Notes under the pieces: model-generated
Databases searched by the model: none
What the model was told of the DNA's origin: nothing
What the model saw: the letters and a program-made list of their open reading frames with translations, nothing else
Part shown: positions 1 to 11,413 of the stretch, one piece after another
Position numbering within the stretch: the first letter of the stretch is position 1
How the letters are laid out: each line of letters begins with the position of its first letter
Position numbers and translations under genes: made by a program
Assembly (NCBI GenBank): GCA_009801085.1
Contig: VNWV01000001.1
Span: forward strand, 248,001-312,000
Source of the DNA: Lasiodiplodia sp. COLG20
Taxonomy: Eukaryota; Ascomycota; Dothideomycetes; Botryosphaeriales; Botryosphaeriaceae
Direction of reading: 5' to 3'
DNA: 64,000 nt

Positions 1-1
1 G

Positions 2-130
2 ACGTCGTTCGCGAGCGCGGGCGCTGGCGGGAACGTCGAGGAGGAGATGGAGGGCTTGGCGCGGGTGGTTGAGGTCGTGGTGGAGGAGGTGAAGAAGGCG
101 GATCAGGCTGCTGCTGCTGCCGGAGTATGA
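2..130 (+). CDS. C-terminal end of an unidentified protein (5' truncated by window edge)
   Basis: The second forward frame is open from the window edge to a TGA at 128-130 and gives 42 residues, rich in Val, Glu and Ala, with an acidic stretch (VEEEMEGLARVVEVV) and a terminal run of five Ala. Third-position GC is very high, as in other genes here. No domain can be recognised from this fragment, and the start lies outside the window. It could be an amphipathic helical C-terminus, but no function is proposed. The other forward frame stops within 72 bases. Confidence 0.5.
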   Translation, partial: TSFASAGAGGNVEEEMEGLARVVEVVVEEVKKADQAAAAAGV

Positions 131-493
131 GAGACCGAGCGATGGAATAGTTTGGAGTACACGTGAAGAGAAATGGTTGAAGGCGGAAGTGAGATTGTGA
201 ACCTGCGGTCTCGCGGCTACATACCCCCGCCTTGACACAGGGTCCGATATGGAACGGCTGGGGGAGTGATACCAATTGACCGAAGCAAGGAATCAACGTG
301 GTGTCAAGGCGAAGGCTCGATCGTTGGCAGATCGAGAGGAGGGAATAAGGCGTGAATACCCAGCTGGAAGAAAATGGCGGATTGTAGGCAAACGAAGGTG
401 GTTGCCCAGCAAAATTTGTTGCACCACGTGGTAGACGCGGATTCCTGCTGCTGTACCTAGAATCAGGTGGTTTCAACAAGTGCAAGGTCTGCC

Positions 494-535
494 TAATTCG
501 ATATTCTCGTCCGGACGATAGCTTCAACTACCCAT
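494..535 (+). mobile_element. Half copy of palindromic MITE
   Basis: This stretch carries the core end (TAATTCGATATTC) plus one complete right arm, CGTCCGGACGATAGCTTCAA then CTACCCAT, of the MITE that is complete at 589-673. The left arm is missing. It lies about 50 bp from the complete copy in the same orientation, so it is probably a truncated second insertion or the remnant of a tandem pair. Confidence 0.7.
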
Positions 536-588
536 GATATGTGTCCTTTTCTCGTTTTCTTCTTTTAATTTTACCAATACCGACATAT

Positions 589-673
589 ATGGGTAGCTGA
601 AGCTATCGTCCGGACGTAAATGTCGAATTAATAATTATACATATACGTCCGGACGATAGCTTCATCTACCCAT
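589..673. mobile_element. Palindromic MITE, copy A
   Basis: An 85-bp near-perfect inverted repeat: the left arm ATGGGTAGCTGAAGCTATCG continues into TCCGGACG, a short AT-rich core follows, then the complementary right arm. Arms of about 28 bp differ at one or two positions. Equivalent elements occur at 39.82, 41.63 and 45.06 kb. No open reading frame fits inside, so it would be non-autonomous. No clear target-site duplication is visible. Confidence 0.8.
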
Positions 674-1628
674 GACATGAGCAGAAAAAAATTTCTACGC
701 TAGCCATCGGCTGCGGGAGAGGACTGAAGCTCAAAAGACTTCAGCAGTGTCAGAGTAGAGGATCTGCTACTTTTAAGCTTCGTCTCCCAACGTTTTGTAG
801 TCCTTGGATAAACTCGATTAGGCAAGAGACTCCTCCGTGTCCTTGTAGATTACTAATTGCCGTGGGTTACTTAGTATATTCTCTAGAGAATTTAGAATCT
901 TCTCGAAATGGTGGTGGGTCTTAATGGAAACGAATGATGCGACTCTTCTTTATTATTGTTTTACGAGTCTTAGTGTTGACGTGTACTTATAGTATTTAGC
1001 TTCATTATAGGTTTTGTTTATGTAGACTCCGTGGGCCTTCTGTACACATTCGTTGATTTGCCGACCAAAGTCAAAGTTATCCAAACTTTTCCCGAGCACA
1101 GCAAGTATCATTGCGGGATTGTTAAAGAATTTAGTAAATCCAATAGATGCTCTATCCCTAGGGCGTACATCGCCTACGACGTTGTTTTTATTCTCTCCAC
1201 TTCTCCAGGTCCGCTGAGCAGAGCTCACATGATATAAGGGATAAGCTTTTGTCTTTCATACATTTGACGTATGCCAATCTACAGCTCGCGCCTGCTCCGT
1301 GGTGAGCGACGGTCAGCAGATTGCACGAGCGTCCGTTCCTCGGTCCCCTCCTGCAGCTACTGGCATTGCAGACAACGTTCAACAACAGTATAAATAACCT
1401 GACCTTTCGGGGTGGAACTTGCTCTTTAAACAAGATGTCTTCCAGACTTTGAAAGAAATTGGACGGTTAAACTTGGCTTTTTCCTTCTGCGTTTGGATGG
1501 GCCGACCGTGTTGTTCTTCCACACGGCTGAGCAATATTTGTTATTTCAAGTATTCGTTTCATTGCATGTCGTTACGCATCATTAGCTAAGGGGCCTTCAT
1601 GGCTCATAATGATGCCCCCCACCATCCC

Positions 1629-1964
1629 CTAAAAATCATGAAGCCTCTCCTGCGCACTCTGCTTCGCCTCATCCGAGACGTTTGGGTTGTTAAGGGTCGC
1701 CTTCAAACCGCCGGCACTATTCCACAAATCAGAACATCAGCATCCGAACCCAACGTTGTTGTGAAAAAGACGAACGAGGGATGGTGGAGTGACTGAGAGA
1801 ACATACACGTTGCCAGGATTCTTGTGCTGGTCAGCCTGAGGCATTTCGCCGCTCTGCATGTGATCCTCGATGACCTGCTTGCTGTGCTGCTTGGCCTCGT
1901 CCGAGGTGTTGGGGTTGTTGAGGTTGGCCTTGTGGCCGCCGATGACGTTGCCGGGGTTGGACAT
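1629..1964 (-). CDS. con-6: Con-6-like conidiation-specific protein
   Basis: Two exons, 1964-1807 and 1716-1629, encode 81 aa. The 90-nt intron has donor GTATGT and acceptor AATAG, with a CTGAT branch-like site near the 3' end. The protein consists of two Con-6 repeats: the first (NPGNVIGGHKANLNNPN then SDEAKQHSKQVIE) is in exon 1, and the second (NPGNVAGGLKATLNNPN then SDEAKQSAQERL) is split by the intron between NPGN and AGG. The Neurospora con-6 family is a small, hydrophilic, conidium-abundant family used as a conidiation marker; its biochemical role is unknown. Start chosen at MSNPGN because upstream in-frame residues look untranslated. Length agrees with the family. Confidence 0.92.
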
Positions 1965-3272
1965 GTTGTTGTGTTGTGGTAGTGAGGTTTGGTTGGAAAG
2001 TGAGGAGGCGATTCTGCTGTGCTTGAGGATGGCGCGGTATGTGGAAGATGGTCGATGCTGGTGGTTTGAGCAGTGCGGCATAGTACGCTCTTTATATACA
2101 CCTCTGCCTGATTAGGAGGGGCTGCATTCCAGTCTAGACTCGCAATCGCCGATTGTGACCTGCGGTGGTTCAGATGTTGTTGTGGAGCGCCCCATGCCCG
2201 TTTCTTCGCATCGTAGACGTCGGTGCCGCATGTTCTGCATTGAGTTCATGACGGCGTTCCCCTGCCGAGGAAAGGCGCATCTCGGAATGTGTGATGAAAG
2301 ATTGCCGAAGGCGTTATCGATCCTCTGACAGGAAGGCCTTGAAGTAGCGTACCGCTTGCTGGTGCTTACCCGCATGACAGACACGACAAAGTTACTTTTC
2401 GATCCAAGGCCGGATGGGCTTTCTCTACCTAGAAGGTCCGTTCATGGAGAAGGACGGAGCCATAAAGTGTGGTAGGTGAATATATTCATTTTTAGAAGGC
2501 CAATGGCTGGCAACGTGGTGGAGGTCTCTCGTAGACCCCGCAAGAATCGAAGAGATCAATGTGAGGGATGTGCTCGTTTGGGAGACGACCATGCATGTGC
2601 CACAAGCGCGTAGGGCAGCGCACATGAATGCCAATGAAATGCCAATGCGTCAAGATTGTTGACGGCGTGCAGGGAGCATTGTTGCACACTGACGTCAATC
2701 ATGCGGCGCGGATTGTCGATCCATGCGCGACTGGCGTGTCGAGATTCGCTGCAGCGGGAAGAGAATGCAAGATGTGATCGCAGTTGAAAGATCCTAGCGC
2801 ATATCGCCCCTGCAGGTACACACGGCTAAGGTGGGGAAGTTCGAGTGGAATGGAGAAGTCATGACGTTGAACACTTGAGATGTTGACGCGCGTGTCACGG
2901 GATCAGGCGTCAGCGTTCCGCTTCCCGCGTTTTATGACCAAAGCATTCTTTGTGATATCCGTTGGATGTTCGCTGATGTAAGGGCGACGTCAGAAAGCGG
3001 GAATATTGTAGTGTTGGGCTTCGCTCCGAAACCTCTTGCCACTCACACCTAAGTACAGTAATCTCAAGTCAGCCAAGTGATCAATCTATAGAGCAGAATA
3101 GTTACATACATCAAATGAGAAGTATATAGTGAACTAATTATACACATGAAGCTAATAATAGAGCAAGCAGACTATTCACAACGGCTGTGCAGTGTGATGC
3201 ACGTGACTGCCGTGTCCATCTTGCCGGGGGTATCATCAAAAATACTACAGTTGTAAATCTCCTTCTCTCTCT
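1965..3272. other. Intergenic region, nothing recognised
   Basis: This holds the presumed promoter of the con-6-like gene and the 3' flank of the rhodopsin-family gene. Open frames are short and disagree with coding composition. No repeat or RNA gene was seen. Confidence 0.5.
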
Positions 3273-4699
3273 CTAAGAACCTCTCTCCAAGTCTTGCAGC
3301 CGCCAGTCCCGCTTGACATTCGCAACTGGCTCTGGCTCCATCGGGAAGTAGCTTACGCAACCATTGTCGTACAAGGTAGCCGGCGTGGCTACTGCAGAAG
3401 TACTCACGGTACTGAGTTCAAACTCCTGGTTAATTGGAATCCTTTGTTCCTTTATCCTCATTGAGTCGATCTCGGAAAGCTGGAAAGTATAGCCACGCGG
3501 CACTCTCTTCTTCGAGTCTGACCCAGGTTTGACGCCCCTCCTGTCCGCTGCGTCGATGGCGCAGCATGGAATGAGGCGTAGGAGCGGACGGAACGCGCAG
3601 ACAGATGCTGCAGAAATAGCGAGACATAGCTCAATCCAGCACCAGCGGGCAAAAGGCGCAAAGAACTCTGAACGCACGCAGTGTGTTAGCCTGAGGACCT
3701 TCTGATAACTTGCAATCTGGTTGAGAGTCTCATCACTTACTCAGTTCATCTGTCGTCTTTGAGAAGCCGAAGAGGTACCTGAACCGGATGATGGTCCCAA
3801 TGCTTGCCCTGGCAACACTCAGTCAAGCTCATGATGGGAGCCGGATTTCGCTTACAAGATACCGATGCCTAAAACGAAGATTGCGGACAATTTGACAGCT
3901 GGCTTGAGTTGCAGCTTCCAGATCAATGGGGCAGGAGCAAAAGCGTAGTAGCAGAAGAGCACAACATTGACGCAAGAAAAGACGTAGATGCCAACCGTGA
4001 GCCCCTGCTTATCCACGCAATGTCCCTCGTGCAGTGTTGGAGTCCAGGCTTTGTAGACCTAAGTAAAACCTTAATTCTTGGCCATGGCAGCTTTTGCATG
4101 AGACGTAGGGCACTTACCGGATAGCACTGGAAAAGCAAGGCAAAGCATTCGTACAGGCCGATAATGACATTTACGGCAATGGATACATAATGAAGACGAT
4201 TGAAAAGAGGGTGCGCTCTGCCGGTGATGCGCAAGTGAAGGAACGCAATACTCAGATTTGTGGTGAGTAGCGTCAGAGTGTAGGACACTTGGGTGAAAAT
4301 GAGGAACTGCCAGGCGGTCAGGAGAGTACTCGGTTGCTACACGGCACAAGGGGGCGCACCTTGATGCCGCGCAGGAGGACAGGCAAGGGGAGTTCCTTTG
4401 TCAGCCGGCCGAAACCGCCGCTGTCAATGGCATGGACCATGAAGGCAGTCATCATGGAGAAGCCGCACTGTGTAGCATGAGCTCATGTTTACCTAGAGCC
4501 GTGGTTGTCCAAGGCAACTTACTAGTGCAAGCAGCAAGAGGTAGTCATCCAGGGCAAACTGGCGCTGAATGTGTAGCCTAACCAAGGCTCTCAACAGGAC
4601 AAAGACAGCGGAAACGGTTAAGCAGACTATCAGCGAGGCACGCAGGCGCTTTTGCGAGTCGTCGAGGTGATAGTCGTCGACGGATGGTAGCGAAGACAT
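3273..4699 (-). CDS. Fungal rhodopsin-family 7TM integral membrane protein (SAT4/PTH11-like)
   Basis: Six exons (4699-4523, 4467-4360, 4306-4118, 4058-3856, 3808-3741, 3667-3273) join in frame to 379 aa. Introns use GTAAGT, GTGCGC, GTAAGT, GTAAGC and GTAAGT donors. The architecture matches the fungal 'rhodopsin domain' family: a short hydrophilic N-terminus, TM1 (LIVCLTVSAVFVLLRALVRL), the conserved FALDDYLLLLAL stretch, seven hydrophobic helices and a conserved last helix (RWCWIELCLAISAASVCAFR) followed by LRPL-like PLLRLIP. A cytoplasmic Ser/Thr-rich tail of about 110 aa follows. Members are plasma-membrane proteins; PTH11 itself senses host surface cues, but most have no known ligand. It lacks the retinal-binding Lys context of true opsins as far as can be seen. 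Confidence 0.9.
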
Positions 4700-5805
4700 G
4701 AGGGTTTACTTCCGAAACAAATATCCGTCGCGGCAGGATGATCCAGGTGCGTGAGGGTACATTAGCGTTCTATAAAGCCAGATGGTTGCACATGACGGTG
4801 AGATCAACCCCTTGCTTCCACATGGCATACGGCCATTATGGCGGGGCAGTGTTGTTTGATTCGGCTCGCGTGATGAAGGAGTGCTGGCCGAATGCTAGCG
4901 GACAGGGTCTGGACAGCGGAAGGAGTGGAGTCGATATAATATCTGCCAGGCCAGATCCGGACCGAGCGGAGAAAGGCGAGGCGAGAGCAGTGCAGTGGCG
5001 TAGTATATCAGCTGAAGCTATAGGAATGTGGACGCGAAAGTGCAGCACGTGTGGAGGATTAGTCGGTTCGGTAGTCAGTATTCAGCTGTGCATCTCCCCG
5101 CATCCGGATGCCGGGCCCAGACTCTTCCCGAAAGGATTCCGTTTTCGCCTGCACTACCGAAAGCTAGGCAAAGGCTTGTCGTACAGACGACACGCGAACT
5201 CGACCGGAGCACAGGCTAGACCCAGCTGACGCTTCATCGGGATTCGCCGTGATCAGCGACCTGAGGCTGAGCCTTTCGAAGCGCCGTATCCGGTTCAAGA
5301 ATGCTTATCGCACTCCGTGAAGGAAGTGGCTATGAGTCTGGGAGGTCGATGGTGGTTCGCAGTGCGGAGGCACAGATCTTGGGGCTAAATCGGCGTCATA
5401 GCGAAAAGCATGGCAAGCCGAGTTCCGGACCGAAACGCGTCAAGCTGACCTCTCTCTGCCGGTTAGCTGAAGTCGGGATTGATGGCCGGTGGGGGAAGGA
5501 GATCGGGAGGCTGTCGGACCTTCCGAAGCGGGCTACCCTGCTCAACAACCCCGCATCGTGGCTGAGAAACGCTATCACCAATTGGATTATTCGATATCGA
5601 ATTCCATCTCTTCATTCTCTTCTCTTTCGCCGCACAGAAACGCATGCTTGAGACGACGGATGAGAGGATGAGGTCCCGACGGGGAATCCTACCGAGGTCA
5701 TCTCAACACGGCAGGTGGGGCAGCTGAGATGAAAACACCTCTCGTCGCGTCAGCACACAACGTCGTCAACACATCTAAAGCCATCTTGACGCCACAAAAA
5801 GGAAG
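4700..5805. other. Shared divergent upstream region
   Basis: This lies between the divergently transcribed 7TM gene and the AhpD-like gene. Several frames of 60-160 codons are open on both strands, but none carries a recognisable domain or a consistent splice structure, so they are treated as chance frames in GC-rich DNA. It presumably contains both promoters. Confidence 0.5.
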
Positions 5806-6735
5806 ATGCCACCGCCAACCGCACAAGCATTGCCCAGTCTGCTGTCAAGAGTCCGCCACCTCCTCCCACCTTCCCTACCGAAAAGCGCCGCATACATCCT
5901 TCCAGCCTGCACCTTGACAGCCCTCGGCCACCCTAACCTCCTCGGCCCGCTCTTCCTCCACGTCACCGGCCACAATGCCGCCAACACCACCCCGTCACAG
6001 CAGCAGCCGGCCGCCACCGCCCTGCCCCCCGCCGAGACCCGCACCATCTCGCTGCACCTGCGCGACATGCTGCTGAAGGAATGGACGCTGATCGGCATCC
6101 CGCCCGTCGTCACGGCCGTGTCGTCCCTCGGCCGCGCCGAGCAGGAAGCCGGGCTCTTCCCCTCGGATGCGCCCACGACCTTTGACAATCCAAACTGGAA
6201 CGCCCCTTCCACTTCCTCCCACCCACCAGCAACCCAACCCGAACAACCCCCCACCCTCGGCCCCCAAACCACCCTCTCCCCCCGCTACTCCTCCAACCCC
6301 TCCGACCCGACCCTCTCCCTCGCGCCCAACACCCCAACCTCCACCCGCGGCGCCGCCCACCTCCACCGCCTCTACCAGCACCACCTGCCGCCCATCCTGC
6401 GCACCTGGGCCTCGCACGAAGCCGACTTCCGCTGGCTGGAAGAATCCGTCATATACGGCCTCTTCCTGTCCGACCACTCCGTCCTCTCCGACGTCGAGAC
6501 GAGCCTCGTCACGGCCAGCGCCATCCTCGCCGGATCGGGCCTGAAGGCGCCGACGCTGTGGCACCTGCGCGGACTGCGGAGGTTGGGGTTGGAGAGGGGG
6601 GACGTCGAGGCTGTTGTGAGGGTGGTGGGGGAGTGTGCGGTTTGGGCGGGGGGAAGGGTGCAGGAGGTCGTGGGGAAGGAGAGCGAGGTGGAGGAGTGGG
6701 TGGGGTGGGTGGGGGAGGTGGAGGGGGAGGTTTGA
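5806..6735 (+). CDS. AhpD/CMD-like superfamily protein
   Basis: A single exon of 309 aa starting at ATG in AGGAAGATGCC. The N-terminal half has an alpha-helical segment (LRDMLLKEWTLIGIPPVV) as in fungal AhpD-like proteins; a low-complexity Pro/Thr/Ser insert spans residues about 125-185. The C-terminal half is the diagnostic part: FRWLEESVIYGLFLSDHSVL, then a helix ending TLWHLRGLRRLGLERG. This pattern occurs in uncharacterised fungal proteins related to carboxymuconolactone decarboxylase/alkylhydroperoxidase D folds. The catalytic Cys-x-x-Cys of true AhpD is not visible, so peroxidase activity should not be assumed. The last 20 residues are very acidic and Val/Gly-rich. The function is unknown; helical, probably soluble and multimeric by family analogy. 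Confidence 0.75.
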   Translation: MPPPTAQALPSLLSRVRHLLPPSLPKSAAYILPACTLTALGHPNLLGPLFLHVTGHNAANTTPSQQQPAATALPPAETRTISLHLRDMLLKEWTLIGIPPVVTAVSSLGRAEQEAGLFPSDAPTTFDNPNWNAPSTSSHPPATQPEQPPTLGPQTTLSPRYSSNPSDPTLSLAPNTPTSTRGAAHLHRLYQHHLPPILRTWASHEADFRWLEESVIYGLFLSDHSVLSDVETSLVTASAILAGSGLKAPTLWHLRGLRRLGLERGDVEAVVRVVGECAVWAGGRVQEVVGKESEVEEWVGWVGEVEGEV

Positions 6736-7778
6736 TTGAGTGGATGAGAGGGGGGATGCGTGAGGGGACGAGTGGTCGGAGCTTGATGCTTGGCGTTGGG
6801 AGATTGTAGAGGGGAGAAAAAAAAGGAGTTGGGCATCGATGGTGGTGGCGGTGGTGAAGGCTTAGGGACTCGTGAAACTGTTGGCAGGTTATGGCTCGGG
6901 ATATTCCGACAGTAATGTTGCCGAAAAGTGAGACTTTGCAAGTGCGGAGCTTCAGTGTTCCAGCTTACATACCCGGCGTAGGCGAGTTGCATGAGAGACA
7001 TAGACTTTCAATGTGGAGCAAGATTTAGAGAGACGAGGCACTTTTCAGCTTTTACCTCCGCTTTCTCCGTAAAGTGTCGGGCTTCTAGAACTGGAGCTCT
7101 CTGAACCATTCAGAAAACTTTGGAGATACATGCTAGCGCCCAAGCGTGCCCTGGTTTTGATAAAAATGGATTTCCAAGGCGACCGAAAGTAACTATTTAA
7201 ACACTGGCACTGCTGCCTCGCGGACATACGTGGTTGGAAGATGATTTTATTATAAATCTAAATCGACGTCAATCTGACGTCTAAGAACACATCATAGCGC
7301 AATACCAAGAGCCGTTGAGGCCAAGATCATTCTCATAACACTCGGAAATGTGTACCGGTTCACCCCATACCCATAAACCAACACTCAATGATACTAAATG
7401 AGAACCTACCTGACTCAGTAAACCTTGTTGAGCGCAAAGTCACTAATATGAGTCACGTCACAAAGCATGAGTAGATCTAATAAATAATGCATCTGCCTAT
7501 GCGAATCTACTCGTCAGCGATTCATTCCGACCCTTTATTGTGCTCATCGATGATCTTCAATCCAGCTGCTTGCCAAATGATCTGAATTAACTAACTGATT
7601 ACTCGTTTCTTTGATACCGTAAACTATTGCAACAAAAAAGCAATCAACGCTCAAGCAAGGCTCAAAGCAAAGGTCGTGACCATGGTATCTCATAAAAGCC
7701 ATGAAAACCACCCGAATGTTACCAGCAATCTCCATTACTTCGACCCAGTCAATTACCAGTTCTCAGCAAACCCTCAAT
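6736..7778. other. Convergent 3' intergenic region, nothing recognised
   Basis: This region separates the 3' ends of two convergent genes. It becomes more AT-rich after 7200. No RNA gene, repeat or coding exon could be supported. Confidence 0.5.
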
Positions 7779-10700
7779 CTAATATGGCGTGTTTGACTTC
7801 TTGACGTTCTGCCAATCGGGACCAAGAGTACTGCCCTGAGCACTGCCCTGGGAGCCAACATTAGGGCCAGACACCTCTGTACCAGCATCATAACCGCGGA
7901 AGCCCTGAATGGCCTCGTTGCCATCGGTGCCACCGGCGCCAGAGCCGTACTTGCCGACATTCATTGGCAGACCGGTGTGTGGCTCAGTGACGACGCCCTC
8001 TTGGTCTCCGGACTTGACCATGCCGTAACCACCGGGATGTGTTTCCCTTTCGAAAGGTTAGAGTATGTCAAGAAGCTAATGTGCAAGAACAGGAAACTTA
8101 CTGCAAACTGGACACTGCACCAGGTTCTCCGGTACGGCCATCGGTGCCGTAGTGTTCTCCTTCGTGGGCCTGGGCCACATAGTCCGCAGGCGGATCCTTG
8201 TGGAGCCTGTTACGCTCGTGCTTGTCGTGCTCATGGTGGTCGTATGCAGCAGCACCAGCAGTACCAGCAGCCACAGCACCAGCTTCCTTTTCGTGCTGGC
8301 GGTGCTTGTCATCGTGCTCGACCGTCTTCTCCTCATCCTTGTCTTTATCCCGATGAAGGAAGCCAAAGAGGCCACCGTGGTGCTTCTTCTTCTCTTCCTT
8401 CTCGAGCTCCTTCTGCTCCTTCTCGACTTCCTTTTCATGCTTCTTCTGCTCCTTCTCCAGTTCTTTCTGATGCTTCTTCTCCTCTTTCTCATGCTCCTTC
8501 TCCTCCTTCTTCTCCTCCTTTTCCAATTCCTTCTGGTGCTTCTTCTCCTCCTTCTCCAATGCCTTCTGCTCCTTAAGACGCTCCTTCTCAGCTTTCTCAG
8601 CATCGTGCTTGCTGAACTCGTGCGCAGCACCAGCACCCACGGTACCAGCAGCTCCGGCAACGGCAGCATCTCTACCATAGTGATGCTTCTTGTCTGAATC
8701 GGCCGAGGTCCTTGCCGGTTCAGTAGAGCTGCTCACCTGTTCGCCGGTAGGAGAAGTGGTAGTGCCATAAGGGTGTGCCCGCTCAGCCTTCTTGGCCTCT
8801 GCCTTCTGGTATTCGTAAGCTGTCGCGCCAACAGCACCGGCCACAGCAGGTTCGCGTACATGGTGGTGCTGGCTTGTGGGCTGACTTGTGGAAGTGGTCT
8901 GCGGTTGCTGAGCATGGGATGAGGAGTAAGGTCCCGATGTACCAGTGGTGCCAGAAGCATGGTCCTGAGCGGCACGATCAGCCTTGTGTTCGCCGTATTG
9001 GTGAGCGATACCGGCACCAGCTAGACCTGCACCACCAGCAATAGCGGCATCACGTCCGTAATGGTGTTGCTGGCCTGGTTGAGCTGTCGAAGAACCATTA
9101 TGTCCTGTTGTTCCAGTCGGAGCTGTAGTCGTAGCCGGGGTCTTATTGTTGTCAACGGCGGAACCCACTGGGCCAGCGAACCAGCCGCCTTTTTTCGAAG
9201 CTGTCCTCGCCGGAGTCTCTGCCGCGGCTGAACTACTATGAACCCTTGGGTCCACAGCATGAGAGGTGTATGGGTTCTTCTCGCTATGCTGTTGCGAGGC
9301 GGCATAGGCACCAGCTGCCCCTGCTCCAAGACCACCCGCAATAGCAGCATCACGACCATAGTGGTGCTGATTTGCCTCCTTGGCGGGGTCAGAGTCCACA
9401 CGTGGATCCATGCGGTTGAGAGAGTCAGACTGATGCGGGCCAGCAGTCGTATGCTGCTTCATCTTTTCCGGCTGAGGAAGGACCCTTGGATCCAAGACGT
9501 TCGCAATATTGCTAGAGTGAGGGCCAACCGTCTTTGTGGCAGGATCCGTCTCAGTAGACTGAGCGTGATGACCTTTCATCTTGCCAGAATCGGGCAATAC
9601 TCGTGGATCCATAATGTTCGCCAAATTGCTCTTGTGAGGACCGTGAGTCTTGGTTGCTGGGTCGGTTTCGGTAGACCCTTTCCTGCGTGCTTCGTAGAGA
9701 CCTCCTGCAGCGGCGGCACCAGCTCCGGCAATGGCAGCATCGCGTCCGTAGTGGTGTTCTTGACTTGGCGCATCTCTGACAGTCTCGGTAGGTTCTCTGT
9801 GGTGAGTCTCGTGCGGGCCTCTGGCAGCGGCTGTGCCAGCCCCAGCCATAGCAGTGTCTTGTCCATAGTCTTGAGAAGAGATCCTCTGAGTGCGGTCTGC
9901 TGCTCTTACCGGTTCAGGCCCCGCGGTCTCTCTTGAGCGCCCTTCGTACAGGGCTCCAGCTGTGGCAGCACCGGCTCCAGCAATGGCAGCATCACGCCCG
10001 TAATGATGCTCGTGTGATGAGGGTCCAGTGGTAGTGGTAGTGGTAGTGCTTGGTACTTCGCTGGCAGGAGTCGCAGCAGCCGAGTCAGGATAAGCTCCTG
10101 GCATGGAGGAACTGGGAAGGTTAGGGCTAGGAAGATTAGGGTCAAGCCTGTTCGCAGTCTCAGTGGCGTGAGGACCAGAAGCGAATGTGGGTCCGCTTGT
10201 AGTAGTGTCGGTATTGGGGCCTTCATATTCGTGGTAACGGCCTCCATGCTTGTGGTTATCAAAGGCAGTAGATGCAGCGGCTGCCGCAAGGCCACTGCGG
10301 TCATATCCAGTTCTATGAGTGCCAGTGGTTATACCGGAGGTGGATGTTTCAGTACTTCTTCCAAGGGCAGAAGGTTCATCACGGCCTGGATAGTCACCTC
10401 GTGTTCCAGAAGTCTCAGTGGTGGTCCCTCCAGACAGTGGGAATGAACGCTCAGTGGTAGAGCCCAGTGCAGCAGCAGTGCCCGCGGCAGCGGCAGCAGC
10501 GCCTGGGCCGATTCCATGACCGGATTTTGACGTGTCATGGGTTCCGGCTGGTAGATCGGTATCAGTTAGCTCTTTGGCATGGGGTGTGTCGCCAATGACG
10601 CCGGATCTGACACTCGCGACCGAAATGTCGTCCTTGTCGGCAAATTTGGATGGTCTGAGATTACCTGTGTCAGGTTGAGCGCCAACGATACCCTGGCCGT

Positions 10701-11413
10701 GCTCTGAACTGCGAGAAACGCCCCCGACAGGTTCTAGACCGCTGTCCTTGGAGAATCGAGTGGGCGTTGGTTCGAGGGTACCGCTGTTGTCGTACTTGGA
10801 GTCTTCAGGATTCCTGGAGTCGTAATCAGATCGGATGGCACAGCAAAAGTCTAAACAGGTCAAATCATGGGTCGGCCCGAGCAAACGTACACAATTTGCT
10901 GTCTGTGGCTAGTGTCTTTCTCGGCGACTGGGGTTGAGTGGATACCGCCAGCGGTACGATCAGGTAGTGCAGTTGCTGCTGATTCTCCCCTCCCCTCGTC
11001 GGGGTTCACCGGTTGTCTCGCGAAGCCTTGCCCTCTCTCGGCTGCAGTATCAGACGCAGTTGTCGTCGAAGAAGGATCGGCTGGGTCCATGGTATCGGAT
11101 CTGTTGTGGCCCTTGGCAGTGCTGGGGATCACGTCAGAGGAGGGACCATGATGTAAGTGGAACGGGATGCGGACCTAGCGACGCCGGCAGTGTCGTCCCT
11201 GGCATTGCCGAAATGGCTGCCCTCGCCAGAAAGCCTGCCAGTGTTGGAAGAGGGATTGGCAGACTGCTGGGAGCCGTAAAGCAGGTCAGCATCCTGCGCG
11301 TGGCCGGGGGAGCTATAGGCACGGTCAGTATAGGGTGGAGATCGTAGCAGGGGTGTTGCGGGTGGTGCGCATCCACCGGACTTGGCGTACAAGATGTCCT
11401 TGATTTTGTTCAT
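7779..11413 (-). CDS. Large DPR-motif dehydrin-like / LEA-like repeat protein
   Basis: Four exons (11413-11175, 11121-10891, 10813-8102, 8046-7779) join to 1149 aa in frame. Donors are GTCCGC (weak), GTACGT and GTAAGT. The product is almost entirely disordered. It carries at least five HHYGRDAA repeats, each followed by an Ala/Gly-rich AIAGAGAA-like segment, plus two degenerate copies. Four DPR motifs (IMDPRVLP, VLDPRVLP, RMDPRVDS, AVDPRVHS) follow GPHxS spacers as in the Aspergillus dehydrin-like Dpr proteins. A highly charged KEKE coiled-coil stretch of about 75 residues precedes KHHGGLFGFLHRDKDK. The C-terminus has the conserved GLPMNVGKYGSGAGGTDG block. Dpr/LEA proteins protect conidia and hyphae from osmotic, oxidative and freeze stress; that role is inferred here. 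It is divergent from the 12520 gene. Confidence 0.82.

Larger units (their letters stand above)
131..1628. other. Intergenic region with MITE copies, no gene seen
   Basis: Between the partial gene and the con-6-like gene only short AT-rich open frames occur, none with coding-like residue composition or splice signals. The notable content is one complete palindromic MITE (589-673) and one half copy (494-535). The remainder from about 680 to 1600 shows no recognisable feature. Confidence 0.6.
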
